A stretch of DNA of 64,000 nucleotides from Shewanella algae. GTDB taxonomy: Bacteria; Pseudomonadota; Gammaproteobacteria; Enterobacterales; Shewanellaceae. Position 1 is the first letter of the stretch. Each line of letters begins with the position of its first letter. The DNA lies in the NCBI RefSeq assembly GCF_009183365.2, contig NZ_CP068230.1, positions 3,191,001 through 3,255,000 on the forward strand, given 5' to 3'. The notes beneath the pieces were generated by a model. That model was not told the DNA's origin. It made no database searches and saw only the letters and a list, made by a program, of their open reading frames with translations. Below are positions 53,399 through 62,423 of the stretch, one piece after another. Made by a program: the position numbers and the translations under genes.

Positions 53399-53701
53399 AT
53401 GAAATCTCTATCTCTGTTACAGTTTCCCAGGCGCTATCCCCAAGCCCTGACCATTATCAGCCGGGCGCTGGCATCTATTGTTGGCGGTTATCTTATCGCG
53501 TCTTTGGCCTGTGCCCTGTTGGCTGTGAGCCTGCCTATGAGCCGTATCGACAGTACAGTGAGTGCCATGATGCTGTCTTTTCTGATCTACGCCATGGTGG
53601 TTATCAGGGTATTTTGCGTCAAACGCAGTTTGCGGGCCTGGCAAGAACTCCTGCTGCTGGCAGCCGCCTTGTTTGGCATGCTGAAACTGCTGGGGGTTTG
53701 A
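53399..53701 (+). CDS. Small membrane protein, DUF3649-like
   Basis: 100 residues with three hydrophobic segments (IVGGYLIASLACALLAVSL, AMMLSFLIYAMVVI and LLLLAAALFGMLKLL). Small proteins of this shape (DUF3649) precede PepSY-TM iron proteins in gamma-proteobacteria. Its role may be as a membrane partner of the next protein. It starts the three-gene unit behind a Fur box, and the next gene begins one base after its stop. No ligand motif is seen. Confidence 0.78.
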   Translation: MKSLSLLQFPRRYPQALTIISRALASIVGGYLIASLACALLAVSLPMSRIDSTVSAMMLSFLIYAMVVIRVFCVKRSLRAWQELLLLAAALFGMLKLLGV

Positions 53702-53702
53702 G

Positions 53703-55310
53703 ATGAAAGACAGTTTTTTCCGAACCATGACCTGGCTCCACACCTGGGTGGGTCTGCTGGTATGTTGGGTGCTGCTACTGGTGTTTTTTGCCGGAACCCT
53801 GAGCTACTATCGCCATGAAATCAGCCTGTGGAATCAGCCCGAGCTGCACAAGGAGGTGTTCCAATCCTACGATAACACCCGCCTTGCTGAGCAATTGAGT
53901 CAGGGCGAGGATTATCTCAGGCAGAATGCGGTCAACGCCCAGCGCTGGCTGATTGAATTCCCCACAGAGCGCCACCCCATGTTGAGTTATGGCTGGCAAC
54001 AGCCGCCGGAGCCGGGGCAGCGCCGCGGCGCCTTCAGTGAACATCTAGTCAAGGCCGATAATAGCGGCTATGTGACTGAAGTGCGGGAGAGCCGCGGCGG
54101 TAACTTCTTTTACCGCCTGCATTTCGATCTGCACTATATCTCTGCCATCACGGCACGCTGGATTGTCGGTTTCTGCACCATGTTTATGTTGCTGGCGATC
54201 ATCTCAGGAATAGTGATCCATAAGCGCATCTTCAAGGACTTCTTCAGCTTCCGTCCCGGCAAGGGTAGCCGTTCCTGGCTCGATGCCCATAATGTCAGTT
54301 CGGTACTGGCGCTGCCGTTTCATCTGATGATCACTTATACCGGGCTTATCACCCTGATGATCATCTATATGCCTTGGGGCATATTGGTCAACTATGACAG
54401 TGACCGCCGGGAATTTATCAATGAAGCCCGCCCCGGCAGCAGCTTTACCCGCATAGCTGCCGCCAATGAAGCCGCGCCTCAATTGCCACTGGCAAGCTTA
54501 CTGCCCAAGGTGCAGCAAACCTTTGCCGAACTGCCGCTCAAGTCGGTGTCAGTGATCAACCCGGATGATGCCAACAGCCGAGTAGTGGTCACTTTCAACA
54601 CAGGCAAGCAAGTCACAGAACGGGAGCTGTTTATGGTGTTCAGCGGTACTGATGGCGATCTTCTCTACAGCGCGGACAGTGACATCAGCGCCACCAAGGC
54701 GACTCACGACGCCATGATGTCCTTGCACACAGCCCGTTTCTCCGGCCCCGCACTGCGGGGGCTCTTCTTCCTTCTGGGGCTGAGCGGCTGCGTGATGATA
54801 GCCAGCGGCACCTTGATGTGGGCGGTAAAGATTCGCCAGAAACAACAAAAAGCCATCAGTCAGGGCGCCAAGCCCAGCCTGGGTCTGCGCCTGGTGGAAA
54901 CGCTGAACCTGATGTTTATCCTCGGTCTGCCACTGGGTACAGTGGCCTTTTTCTATGCCAATCGCCTGCTGCCTGCCTCTTTGCCTGGCCGCAGTCAATG
55001 GGAGGTTCACAGCTTCTTTATTCTGCTGCTGATCAGCGGCTTGCTGGCTATCTGGCGCAGAGACAGAGCCATGTGGCGCGCTCAACTGGCGGCGCTGACA
55101 GCTGCACTGGCGTTCTTGCCGCTGCTGAACGCCCTGACCTCGCCAGCCAACCTGCTGAGCAACCTCGCGGCCGGTCAGTGGCAATTGGCGGGATTTGATC
55201 TGCTGGCACTGGCCTTCGCAGCCCTTGGCTTATTTGCCTTCAAGCGTTTGGGGAGGCAGCCAATGAAACAAACGGCCAAGGCCCAAAAACTTCAGGCGGT
55301 GCGCGGATGA
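53703..55310 (+). CDS. PepSY-associated membrane protein (iron uptake type)
   Basis: 535 residues. It has the PepSY-TM arrangement: an N-terminal membrane helix with WLHTWVGLLVCWVLLLVFFAGTL, the FYRLHFDLHYIS region, and later helices. The His-bearing motifs HTWVGL, RLHFDLHY and LDAHNVSSVLALPFHLMITYTGL are typical of PiuB-like ferric reductases that act on siderophore-bound iron. The protein spans the membrane several times with two PepSY-like periplasmic parts. The flanking DUF3649 and DUF3325 genes and the Fur box make iron acquisition very likely. The next gene overlaps its end by four bases. Confidence 0.9.
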   Translation: MKDSFFRTMTWLHTWVGLLVCWVLLLVFFAGTLSYYRHEISLWNQPELHKEVFQSYDNTRLAEQLSQGEDYLRQNAVNAQRWLIEFPTERHPMLSYGWQQPPEPGQRRGAFSEHLVKADNSGYVTEVRESRGGNFFYRLHFDLHYISAITARWIVGFCTMFMLLAIISGIVIHKRIFKDFFSFRPGKGSRSWLDAHNVSSVLALPFHLMITYTGLITLMIIYMPWGILVNYDSDRREFINEARPGSSFTRIAAANEAAPQLPLASLLPKVQQTFAELPLKSVSVINPDDANSRVVVTFNTGKQVTERELFMVFSGTDGDLLYSADSDISATKATHDAMMSLHTARFSGPALRGLFFLLGLSGCVMIASGTLMWAVKIRQKQQKAISQGAKPSLGLRLVETLNLMFILGLPLGTVAFFYANRLLPASLPGRSQWEVHSFFILLLISGLLAIWRRDRAMWRAQLAALTAALAFLPLLNALTSPANLLSNLAAGQWQLAGFDLLALAFAALGLFAFKRLGRQPMKQTAKAQKLQAVRG

Positions 55311-55630
55311 TGATTGCACTTATTGCGTTGACTTATCTCGCCTTTGGCCTGCTGGCCATATCCATGTTCGGTCATTTCCGTGAGGCCATGGGGCGCGCTC
55401 CCAAAACTCTGGAAAGCCACCTGCTATATGCGGGCGGTTGGTTGGCCCTGCTGGCAAGCTTTGTGCTTTGTGGCATGGGGTATGGCTGGGGTTATGGCAG
55501 CATACTGTTTTTCGGCCTGATGACGCTGGCTGCCCTACCTGTGGTTTTGCAGCTCAGCTATCTCGGTCGCAGTCTGCCTAAAGCGCTTATGTTGGCGCCG
55601 GTTGTTTTTGTTGTGGGTTGGTTTATCTAA
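55307..55630 (+). CDS. Small membrane protein, DUF3325-like
   Basis: 107 residues with three membrane helices (YLAFGLLAISMFGHF, LLYAGGWLALLASFVLCGMGYGW and LMLAPVVFVVGWF). DUF3325 proteins are encoded after PepSY-TM proteins in iron-uptake operons, as here. Its start overlaps the previous stop by four bases, and a strong terminator follows. No enzyme motif is present; it is probably a subunit or stabiliser of the PepSY protein. Confidence 0.82.
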   Translation: MMIALIALTYLAFGLLAISMFGHFREAMGRAPKTLESHLLYAGGWLALLASFVLCGMGYGWGYGSILFFGLMTLAALPVVLQLSYLGRSLPKALMLAPVVFVVGWFI

Positions 55631-55656
55631 CCAATTTTGGCTCAAACTCTGCCATG

Positions 55657-55684
55657 AAAAAGCGCTGCAACAGCAGCGCTTTTT
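55657..55684. terminator. Bidirectional terminator between iron operon and subtilase
   Basis: AAAAAGCGCTG (55657-55667) pairs with CAGCGCTTTTT (55674-55684). Both strands end with T-runs, serving the two convergent units. Confidence 0.9.
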
Positions 55685-55712
55685 AGTGCGTATCTCAAAA
55701 TAAAGCCAGCAA

Positions 55713-57275
55713 TCAGCGAGGATTTTTAGGGCTCTTACAGCCTTTGCCCTTACAACCACCTGTGTCACCGCCACCGCCGGTACCACCGCCCGAGCAACCG
55801 TTGGCGGTCAGGTAATCCACTGCATCCTTGGCCTGCACCAGACCGTAACCCGTCTCATCATCACGGCCGGCAGCGCCGAGATCTTCGGCGGTGGCACGCA
55901 ATGCCGCACGAATGTCACTGTTGCTGCACTGAGGGAAATGACTCCACACCAAGGCCGCAACCCCTGCCACATGAGGTGTCGCCATCGAAGTACCGTCGAA
56001 GTAAGCATAGTTACCCGCGCCGATATCAACGCTGGCATTGCTGCCAACTGCCGCCAACATGGCCGCACCATCGGTATCACTCACACCCACAGACGGAATG
56101 GCGGTAACCACCTCACCCAGAGTCCCGTTTAAGGCCCCTGGCTCATTGTTGTAGATAATGGCCGCTACACCACCGCCATTTTCACAGGCGAGCACCTTGT
56201 CGGAGAAGGCGATATTACCGCGTTGAATTAAACACACCTTACCGGCGGCATCACACTGGCTCTCACCTGTGCCGCAGTCAGCCAGAGTACCGGCGGCGCT
56301 ACCTGTAGGTGAGCCTTCCATACCTATGGCTTCGTAACCATTACCGGCCACTGTGGCCGCAGCCACCAGCGCAGTGCCCATAGGCACGGAGGAAAGCACG
56401 CCGACACCCGGGCCGGAGAGTTCAACCTGACTGGTACGTTGTGAGAAATCCGCATGCTGCTTGTTGGCATCCACTGCGGCAACCGACACCACAGAGTTAT
56501 AAGATGCCGGATAAGAGTGACGGGTATTACCGTCGTTACCGGCGGCGGCAATACTCAGAATGCCGCGGCTGTCGGCGGCAGCAAAGGCGCTGTCCTCGGT
56601 GCGGCTCTTCAAGCTGCCACCCAGGCTCATGTTGATTACCTTGGCGCCGGCCTGCTCACACTTGTCCAGCGCGGCAACCAGGCTGGATGAGTAGCCCCAG
56701 CCATCGGCATTAAACACCTTGATAATGTGCAAGTTAAGATTGCCGTTGGGGTTTACGCCAACCACACCAACCCCATTGTTGAGTGCGGCAATCGTCCCGG
56801 CCACATGGGTACCATGATGGTTTTCATCTGTGTACCAGTTACCGGTACCGGGGTCATTGGTACCATCGACATTGTTGCCCGACAGATCTTCATGGGCCAA
56901 CTGGTAACCTGAGTCTATGATACAGACCTTCATATTACCGGTCTGGGCGTCACTGAGTTGGTCGGCCTGTACCATGGGAATACCGTAAGGCACTACCTGT
57001 GAAAGCGGGAAACGTTTCACATCCGCTTCGACATATTCCACGTTGGGATTGTTGGCCAGGCCCTTGAGAGCCTGAGCCGGGATGGAAAAGGCGGCGGCGT
57101 TGTGGGCCGACAGATCCAGTTCCATTTTGGCGCCCATAGCCTTCATCTGCGCCATAGTGCTGGGGCCTTTCCCCTCCTTGAACTTAACGATGTAACGTTC
57201 GTTATCTGCAGCCTGTGCACCAACGCACAGCGCCAGGGTAACCGCTGCCGCGAGGGGCTTGTAAAATGCCTGCAT
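55713..57275 (-). CDS. Secreted subtilisin-like serine protease with I9 propeptide
   Basis: 520 residues from the ATG at 57275 with AGGAGAA upstream; a much longer in-frame extension has no support. A signal peptide ends at AQAAD. An I9-type propeptide (RYIVKFKEGKGPS to VEYVEADVKRF, about 26-93) is followed by the S8 domain with Asp in VCIIDSGYQ (about 119), His in NHHGTHVAG (about 157) and Ser in FDGTSMATPHVAG (about 428). A PA-like insert with two Cys pairs (CGTGESQC, CLIQRG) lies before the Ser. The Gly/Cys-rich tail (CSGGGTGGGG, then CKGKGCKS) is unusual. It should be exported by the type II route. Confidence 0.93.
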   Translation of the reverse strand: MQAFYKPLAAAVTLALCVGAQAADNERYIVKFKEGKGPSTMAQMKAMGAKMELDLSAHNAAAFSIPAQALKGLANNPNVEYVEADVKRFPLSQVVPYGIPMVQADQLSDAQTGNMKVCIIDSGYQLAHEDLSGNNVDGTNDPGTGNWYTDENHHGTHVAGTIAALNNGVGVVGVNPNGNLNLHIIKVFNADGWGYSSSLVAALDKCEQAGAKVINMSLGGSLKSRTEDSAFAAADSRGILSIAAAGNDGNTRHSYPASYNSVVSVAAVDANKQHADFSQRTSQVELSGPGVGVLSSVPMGTALVAAATVAGNGYEAIGMEGSPTGSAAGTLADCGTGESQCDAAGKVCLIQRGNIAFSDKVLACENGGGVAAIIYNNEPGALNGTLGEVVTAIPSVGVSDTDGAAMLAAVGSNASVDIGAGNYAYFDGTSMATPHVAGVAALVWSHFPQCSNSDIRAALRATAEDLGAAGRDDETGYGLVQAKDAVDYLTANGCSGGGTGGGGDTGGCKGKGCKSPKNPR

Positions 57276-57617
57276 AATGTTCTCCTGCAATTTGTCTTTG
57301 ATCAGTATTTCGATCCATCTCGAAATATCATTTTTATTAACATTTGAAACATTTTGTTTACACACTCTGTTGTTATAGCGCCGCCAGACGACAGATGCAA
57401 GACTAAAGTAGGTGGAATGACCAAAGAGATAAGACCAAAGCATTAAAGTTAAAAAACACAAATATTCAATTTAAAACAATTAGTTAACAAGAAACAGCTC
57501 TTGGGTTTACTGAGAAAAATCGAGCCGGGTGGAATCGTGATGACCTGTGGCAGACAAGGGTTTGGCAAATAGGCTATAGTGGCCGCTACTTTGCAAACCG
57601 TCTCAAGGAGCATCCAA
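57276..57617. promoter_or_regulatory. Intergenic region between the subtilase and osmC
   Basis: About 340 bases of AT-rich DNA carry both divergent promoters. A seven-base inverted repeat, ATTTCGA (57307-57313) and TCGAAAT (57320-57326), lies in the subtilase leader. No further motif or gene was recognised. Confidence 0.45.
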
Positions 57618-58061
57618 TTGAGTTTTCATCTGACCGTATCCTGGCAAACCAGCCCGGCGCCCGAGGGAGAGTTCAATCGCGATCATCAAATAGACTTTGG
57701 TACAGGCCAACAACTGCTGGCATCAGCAGCCCCCGAATACAAAGGCAATGAAGCCAAGGTCAATCCGGAAGAGAGTCTGCTGGCGGCATTGTCGTCCTGC
57801 CATATGCTGACCTTCCTGACCATAGCTCACTTGAAGCGCTTACCGGTAGAGAGCTACCGGGATAGCGCCACCGCAGAAATCGGCAAGAAGGAGTCTGGTA
57901 AAATTGCCGTGACCCGCATGAGCCTCAACCCTGAAGTCACTTTTGCCGAAGGCACTGAGATAGATAGGGAAACGCTGGAAAAGATCCACGAAAAGGCACA
58001 TGCCAACTGCTTTATCGCCAACTCACTGGCGGCCGATACCGAAGTGGAAATTAATTTCTGA
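57618..58061 (+). CDS. OsmC-family peroxiredoxin-like protein
   Basis: 147 residues from a TTG start that has AAGGAG eight bases upstream; an earlier GTG is in frame but would add 13 unmatched residues. The OsmC fold is indicated by FNRDHQIDFG, NPEESLLAALSSCHMLTFL with the first redox Cys, and KAHANCFIANSL with the second. OsmC/Ohr proteins reduce organic hydroperoxides with these two cysteines. The gene stands alone and ends in a strong terminator. Its subgroup (OsmC against Ohr) is not certain. Confidence 0.88.
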   Translation: MSFHLTVSWQTSPAPEGEFNRDHQIDFGTGQQLLASAAPEYKGNEAKVNPEESLLAALSSCHMLTFLTIAHLKRLPVESYRDSATAEIGKKESGKIAVTRMSLNPEVTFAEGTEIDRETLEKIHEKAHANCFIANSLAADTEVEINF

Positions 58062-58123
58062 GCAATAAAAACGGGTGCTACCGACCTGGGAACCACGTGG
58101 CCGATAACACCCTAACACCTGCA

Positions 58124-58156
58124 CAGGGGATGCAAAATGCATCCCCTGTTTTTTAT
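58124..58156 (+). terminator. Terminator after osmC
   Basis: CAGGGGATGC-AAAAT-GCATCCCCTG (58124-58148) is followed by TTTTTTAT. It acts on the plus strand; the minus strand lacks a T-run. Confidence 0.88.
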
Positions 58157-58162
58157 CACTGC

Positions 58163-61100
58163 TTACTTAATATCGTCCGCTTCACCCTTGGGAGGCATGG
58201 GGCGAGCATTCAATGCCGGTATGGGTTCGCGTACCAGTTCATCCTTGAGATAACTGATAGCCCGCTCTAGCTGGGCGTCTTTGCCTTTGAAGGTTGCCAG
58301 TGGCAGGTTGTCTACCTCGATATCCGGGCTGACACCTCGGCCTTCAAGCACCCAGCGGCCATCGATAGCATACTGAGGATATTCGGCAACCCGCGCCATG
58401 CCCCAGTCGGTGAGGCTGTTGCGCCCCGAGAGCCAAACCCCGGCACCCGCCGTCTGTTTACCCACCAAGGGCGCCAGTCCCAGCGCCTTTATGCCGGCGG
58501 AGAAGGTTTCACCATCGGAATAGGTCAACTGATCCGTCAGTACCACCAGGTGGCCGCGGAACGTCTGTTGCATGTTGACATAAGGCGCGCCTGTTGTAGG
58601 TTGCCAGAAGGCCCATGCCTTACGCAGCAGCTTTTCAATGATCCAGCTGTCGATATTACCGCCACGATTGCGGCGCACATCGATAACCAGGCCATCCTTG
58701 TCGTAGTTGGCGTAAAACTCGCGGGCAAAGCTCTCAATATCACCACTGCCCATGGCATACAGATGCAGATAACCTATCTTGCCATCACTGGCCTTGGCCA
58801 CCTTATCGGCATTGGCATTGACCCAATCGAGATACCTGAGTTTGGCATTGTCACGGTTGCTGATAGCCTGCACTATTACCTTGTGCTGCTTGCTACCGCG
58901 CTTGAGTCCCAAAAGCACCTGTTTGTCGGCCTGATTACGCAGCATGGAGGTGAGCTGCGCCAGGGTAGCCAACTTACGGCCATTGATATGGGTGATGATG
59001 TCGCCATCACGGACATCGACCCCGGGGCGCGCCAGCGGTGAGGCCTGCATCGGCAATTCAGGGTCGGTGCGATAGATATGACTGACCTTGACACCATCTT
59101 TCACCTGACTCAGACGTGCACCCAGCTCGGCGGCCTTGGGCATGTCGGGATCCTTGGCAAAGTCACCGCCGCGCACTTGAGAGTGCAGCGCATCGAGCTC
59201 ACCCATCATCTGAGTGAAGATGTCATTCAGCTCATGTCTGTCGGTAAGCCGGTCCAGCAATGGCTGATATTTGGCCTTGGCGGCTTGCCAATCGACACCG
59301 CGCATCTTCTTGTCGAAGAAGGAGTCTCTGTGCATCAGCCAGGCATCTTCAAAGATCTGCTGCCACTCCTGACGCGGTTGAATGGCGAGTTGCCACTGGG
59401 ATGTTTGCACCACGGCATTGCTGAGATCGCCCGGCAGTTTGTCACCCACTGGCACTATCACCATCTCTTTGGGATTGCTCTGCTTACGCAGCAATACCTT
59501 GCTCTGATCGGCCGAGAGTTGATAATCGCGCACATCATCAGCGAAGGTTTCCAACTTGGGGCTCAAAGGGTCAAACTTCACCAGCTTGAGCGCCGACTGT
59601 TTGCCTGTGATATCCCTATCGAGCAGATAGAGACCCGGGCCCAATACCTGCAGTTTCTGGTAGTTGCCCGCCTCTATGGGGACTTGCCACAGCCGCGACT
59701 TCAGGCCTTTCCAATCCACTTTCAGCTTATCGTCAACGGCCTTTTCATCACCGGCAGCAACGCCTTGCAGCTCGTTGGGACGTTGAAATGGGAAACGGGC
59801 ATCCTGACTCAATGCCAGGGCAAATATTTGGCTACGCTTGTCAAATACGGGGCCCATGTTGCGATCGCCCCAAGGCGAAGATGGAGTGGCCTGGAACTCG
59901 CGGTTTGACAGGAAATAGAGCCACTGACCATCCGGGCTGAAACTGGGCGAGAAAGACTCGTATTTGTCGCTGGTCAGCATATCGCCCTTGGCGGATTCCA
60001 GCGAGTAAAGCATCACCTGGCTTCGTTGGGCACCGACTTCCGAGCGAGTCAAAGCCAGGAAGCGGCTATCCGGCGACCAACGGATATCGGCATAGGGGCC
60101 AAGACCTTCGTTGTTGGTCACTATCTTCTTGTTACTGCCGTCTTTGAGATCCAGCAGCCATAAATTACCGGCATAATCATCATGTGCCAAATAACGCCCA
60201 TTGGGCGACAGCTCCAGGCTCATTCTCAATGTGTTGCCATCTTGGGTCAGCTGCTTGGCGCCAGCGCTGCCATCGGCGGGATAACGCCAGATCTCCTGCT
60301 CACCGGAAGCATCCGAGATGGCATAGACCCAACGGCCGTCATGACTCATCAGTGCATTGCGCATTCTATGCTTGCCGTCCGAGTCCAGCTCTACCAGGCG
60401 GGAACCATCTGTAGTCGCCAGCGCCACATGGCTGCGGGCAGTGATGACCACCTTGTCACCAGCCGGGGCCAGCCTGGCACTGGTGGCAAAATCGAGCGGA
60501 TCTTTAACCCAATGTTCACGCCGCTCGGGGAAGTCGGAGGCCAGACGCAGATCCAGCTTCTGCTCCTGCCCGGAAGCCAGGTCCCACAGGTGAATATCGG
60601 CGCCCAGCTGGAACACTATGCGGCCGCCGTCCAGATAGGGGGTGCGCACTTCGAAATCACGATATTGAGTCAACTGTTTAAGATCTGAGCCATCGCTGGC
60701 CATAGACCAGATGTTGGCATTGCCATCGGCATCCGAGACAAAATAGACCCGCCCCTGCCACAGCATGGGATGACGCAGCGAGCCCTGATGCTCTTTGCCC
60801 AGCCGCACGGCCTCTTTGTCCTGCCCCAGTTGATAACGCCACAGTTCGCCCATGGCGCCGCCGCGGTACACCTTGGCATTATCCCCTGTGGTTTGCAGCC
60901 CAAAGCGGGTGAAGTAGACATACTCGCCTTGTGGGTCAACCACGCCTTCTATGGCATCGGCCAGCGGCAGATCGCGGGTTGTCAGGGTATCCGGGTTTAC
61001 CGAACGCAGCACCCAGTAATTCGCCGGCCCTTGGGCATTGTCTGTGGCATAGAGAATTTCGCCATTTGCGGTCCAGCCCTGTAGCCGTACCTGGCTGTTT

Positions 61101-61429
61101 TCGAAACTGACGCGCTTGGCTATCCCGCCGCTCATGGGGATCACATAGACTTCCTGGGCACCGTCATAGTTGGCGGTAAACGCCAGCGATTTTCCATCGG
61201 CAGAGATCTTGGCATTCAACTCTTCGGCCGGCAGGCTGGTCAAACGGGCGGCCTTATCCTGCCCGAGCTTCTGAGTCCAGATATCCCCTTCGGCAGTAAA
61301 CACCAGGGTGTTGTCATGAATCGCGGGCGAACGGTAATAGCCCTGGCCCGCTTCTACGGCGTAGGCGGCTGCACTGCCCAAAGTTCCCAATGCCAGCATA
61401 CAGCAGGCCACGGAGTGACGAAGTTTCAT
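58163..61429 (-). CDS. Tricorn-like S41 protease with beta-propellers and PDZ domain
   Basis: 1088 residues from the ATG at 61429, giving a signal peptide (MKLRHSVACCMLALG); an upstream extension is unlikely. WD/PD40-type propeller repeats cover about 30-650 (SADGKSLAFTANYDGA, WSPDSRFLAL, FSPDGQWLYFLSNR). A PDZ domain follows (GVDVRDGDIITHINGRKL, about 850). The S41 core has RRNRGGNIDSW and the nucleophile region LTYSDGETFSAG, with GKQTAGAGVWLSG. Such exported tricorn-like proteases degrade oligopeptides in the periplasm. It is the fourth large protease in the window. Confidence 0.92.
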   Translation of the reverse strand: MKLRHSVACCMLALGTLGSAAAYAVEAGQGYYRSPAIHDNTLVFTAEGDIWTQKLGQDKAARLTSLPAEELNAKISADGKSLAFTANYDGAQEVYVIPMSGGIAKRVSFENSQVRLQGWTANGEILYATDNAQGPANYWVLRSVNPDTLTTRDLPLADAIEGVVDPQGEYVYFTRFGLQTTGDNAKVYRGGAMGELWRYQLGQDKEAVRLGKEHQGSLRHPMLWQGRVYFVSDADGNANIWSMASDGSDLKQLTQYRDFEVRTPYLDGGRIVFQLGADIHLWDLASGQEQKLDLRLASDFPERREHWVKDPLDFATSARLAPAGDKVVITARSHVALATTDGSRLVELDSDGKHRMRNALMSHDGRWVYAISDASGEQEIWRYPADGSAGAKQLTQDGNTLRMSLELSPNGRYLAHDDYAGNLWLLDLKDGSNKKIVTNNEGLGPYADIRWSPDSRFLALTRSEVGAQRSQVMLYSLESAKGDMLTSDKYESFSPSFSPDGQWLYFLSNREFQATPSSPWGDRNMGPVFDKRSQIFALALSQDARFPFQRPNELQGVAAGDEKAVDDKLKVDWKGLKSRLWQVPIEAGNYQKLQVLGPGLYLLDRDITGKQSALKLVKFDPLSPKLETFADDVRDYQLSADQSKVLLRKQSNPKEMVIVPVGDKLPGDLSNAVVQTSQWQLAIQPRQEWQQIFEDAWLMHRDSFFDKKMRGVDWQAAKAKYQPLLDRLTDRHELNDIFTQMMGELDALHSQVRGGDFAKDPDMPKAAELGARLSQVKDGVKVSHIYRTDPELPMQASPLARPGVDVRDGDIITHINGRKLATLAQLTSMLRNQADKQVLLGLKRGSKQHKVIVQAISNRDNAKLRYLDWVNANADKVAKASDGKIGYLHLYAMGSGDIESFAREFYANYDKDGLVIDVRRNRGGNIDSWIIEKLLRKAWAFWQPTTGAPYVNMQQTFRGHLVVLTDQLTYSDGETFSAGIKALGLAPLVGKQTAGAGVWLSGRNSLTDWGMARVAEYPQYAIDGRWVLEGRGVSPDIEVDNLPLATFKGKDAQLERAISYLKDELVREPIPALNARPMPPKGEADDIK

Positions 61430-61563
61430 GAATGCCTCTATCTCTGTTATTAGTCTGTTAGCGCGGTTTTGCGAGTCCAACAAGTTAACAGAGAAAGCAG
61501 CGGGATTCAGCTGTTGCCGACGACAGAAGTTTTAGCAAATGTGTCGGCAGGCATACTGAAAAA

Positions 61564-61878
61564 TCAAACTGATAGCGGCCAGCCGTGGGTAATTTTGCTC
61601 AAGGATTCATTCACATCGAACAGCCTGATGCGTATGTTGTGGGCGCCCATGGCCGCCACTCGTTGTGAGTGCATGCAGGCGTAAGCTTCGGCGCTGGCTT
61701 CATCTTCAAACAGATAAATGCCACCGGCCTCGCCGCTGCGTGGGTTTTCGGTCCAGATTTTGGCAATGAAACCCGGCTCCCGGGTAATTGACTCGGCCAG
61801 AGGTTTGGCCTGCTCAGTCAGGGCATCGCCCATCATTTCGGCGGGAAATTCAAAATCGATTTGCAATAGAGTGGTCAT
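61564..61878 (-). CDS. ydhR: YdhR-family monooxygenase-like protein
   Basis: 104 residues with the dimeric alpha-beta barrel pattern: TLLQIDFEFPAEMMGD, PLAESITREPGFIAKIWTENP, GGIYLFEDEASAEAYACMHSQR and FDVNESLS. It closely follows E. coli YdhR, a small protein of the antibiotic-biosynthesis monooxygenase fold that may act on aromatic compounds. It is divergent from an HxlR regulator, which suggests control by aldehyde or quinone stress. A short MITE-like repeat lies in the intergenic region. Confidence 0.92.
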   Translation of the reverse strand: MTTLLQIDFEFPAEMMGDALTEQAKPLAESITREPGFIAKIWTENPRSGEAGGIYLFEDEASAEAYACMHSQRVAAMGAHNIRIRLFDVNESLSKITHGWPLSV

Positions 61879-61910
61879 TCAACCCTCCCCTTGGTTTGCG
61901 GATTAATGTC

Positions 61911-61997
61911 AGGGAAGATGCAAACAAGTCATAGGCTTTGAACGCCTGTCACTGTTTTAGCCGCTCTCTTTCAAGAGAGCGCCGTGAGGACCTTCCT
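61911..61997. mobile_element. Short MITE-like repeat (87 bp)
   Basis: It begins AGGGAAGATGCAAACAAGTC, like the left end of the elements at 38274 and 41903, and ends CCTTCCT, the inverse of AGGAAGG. An internal hairpin, GCTCTCTT/AAGAGAGC, lies at 61963-61980. It is a short relative, not a copy of the longer ones. Confidence 0.7.
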
Positions 61998-62084
61998 GAT
62001 AAAATCATAAAACTGCTGCGCGTTCGCTACAAGGAGGCACAAATTGGTGGCATAGTTACCCCAAAGTAACTTGCGCCCAGCCTT

Positions 62085-62423
62085 ATGACACTCAATCAGC
62101 AAGCCCCTCTCTGCCCGGCCTATCAGGTTCTGCGGCTGATCTGCGGCAAATGGAAGCCCGCCATCCTGTTCTTGCTGCAACAGCAGCCACAGCGCTTCAG
62201 CTACCTAAAACGGCATCTACCCGGTGTCAGTCAAAAAGTGCTGACCGCTCAGCTAAAGGAGCTGGAGCAAGACGGCGTACTTACCCGTACTCTCTACCCT
62301 GAAGTGCCACCCAGGGTCGACTATCGTCTCAGCGCGCTTGGAATGGCACTGTTGCCGCTGCTGGAGCAGATGCACCTTTTTGCCGAGCAAAACGCCGACT
62401 TGCTGACGGGAGAGACCCAATGA
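62085..62423 (+). CDS. HxlR-family transcriptional regulator
   Basis: 112 residues with the HxlR winged-helix pattern: CPAYQVLRLICGKWKPAILFLL, RFSYLKRHLPGVSQKVLTAQLKELEQDGVL and VDYRLSALGMALLPLL. The N-terminal Cys (LCP) is the one that senses aldehydes or oxidants in several relatives. It is divergent from ydhR and may control it. Its stop overlaps the DUF2809 start (ATGA), so the two genes are coupled. Confidence 0.9.
   Translation: MTLNQQAPLCPAYQVLRLICGKWKPAILFLLQQQPQRFSYLKRHLPGVSQKVLTAQLKELEQDGVLTRTLYPEVPPRVDYRLSALGMALLPLLEQMHLFAEQNADLLTGETQ

Noticed and set aside
59078..59908. 276-residue open frame antisense to the tricorn-like protease
   Set aside because: The tricorn-like gene shows clear propeller and S41 motifs across this stretch.
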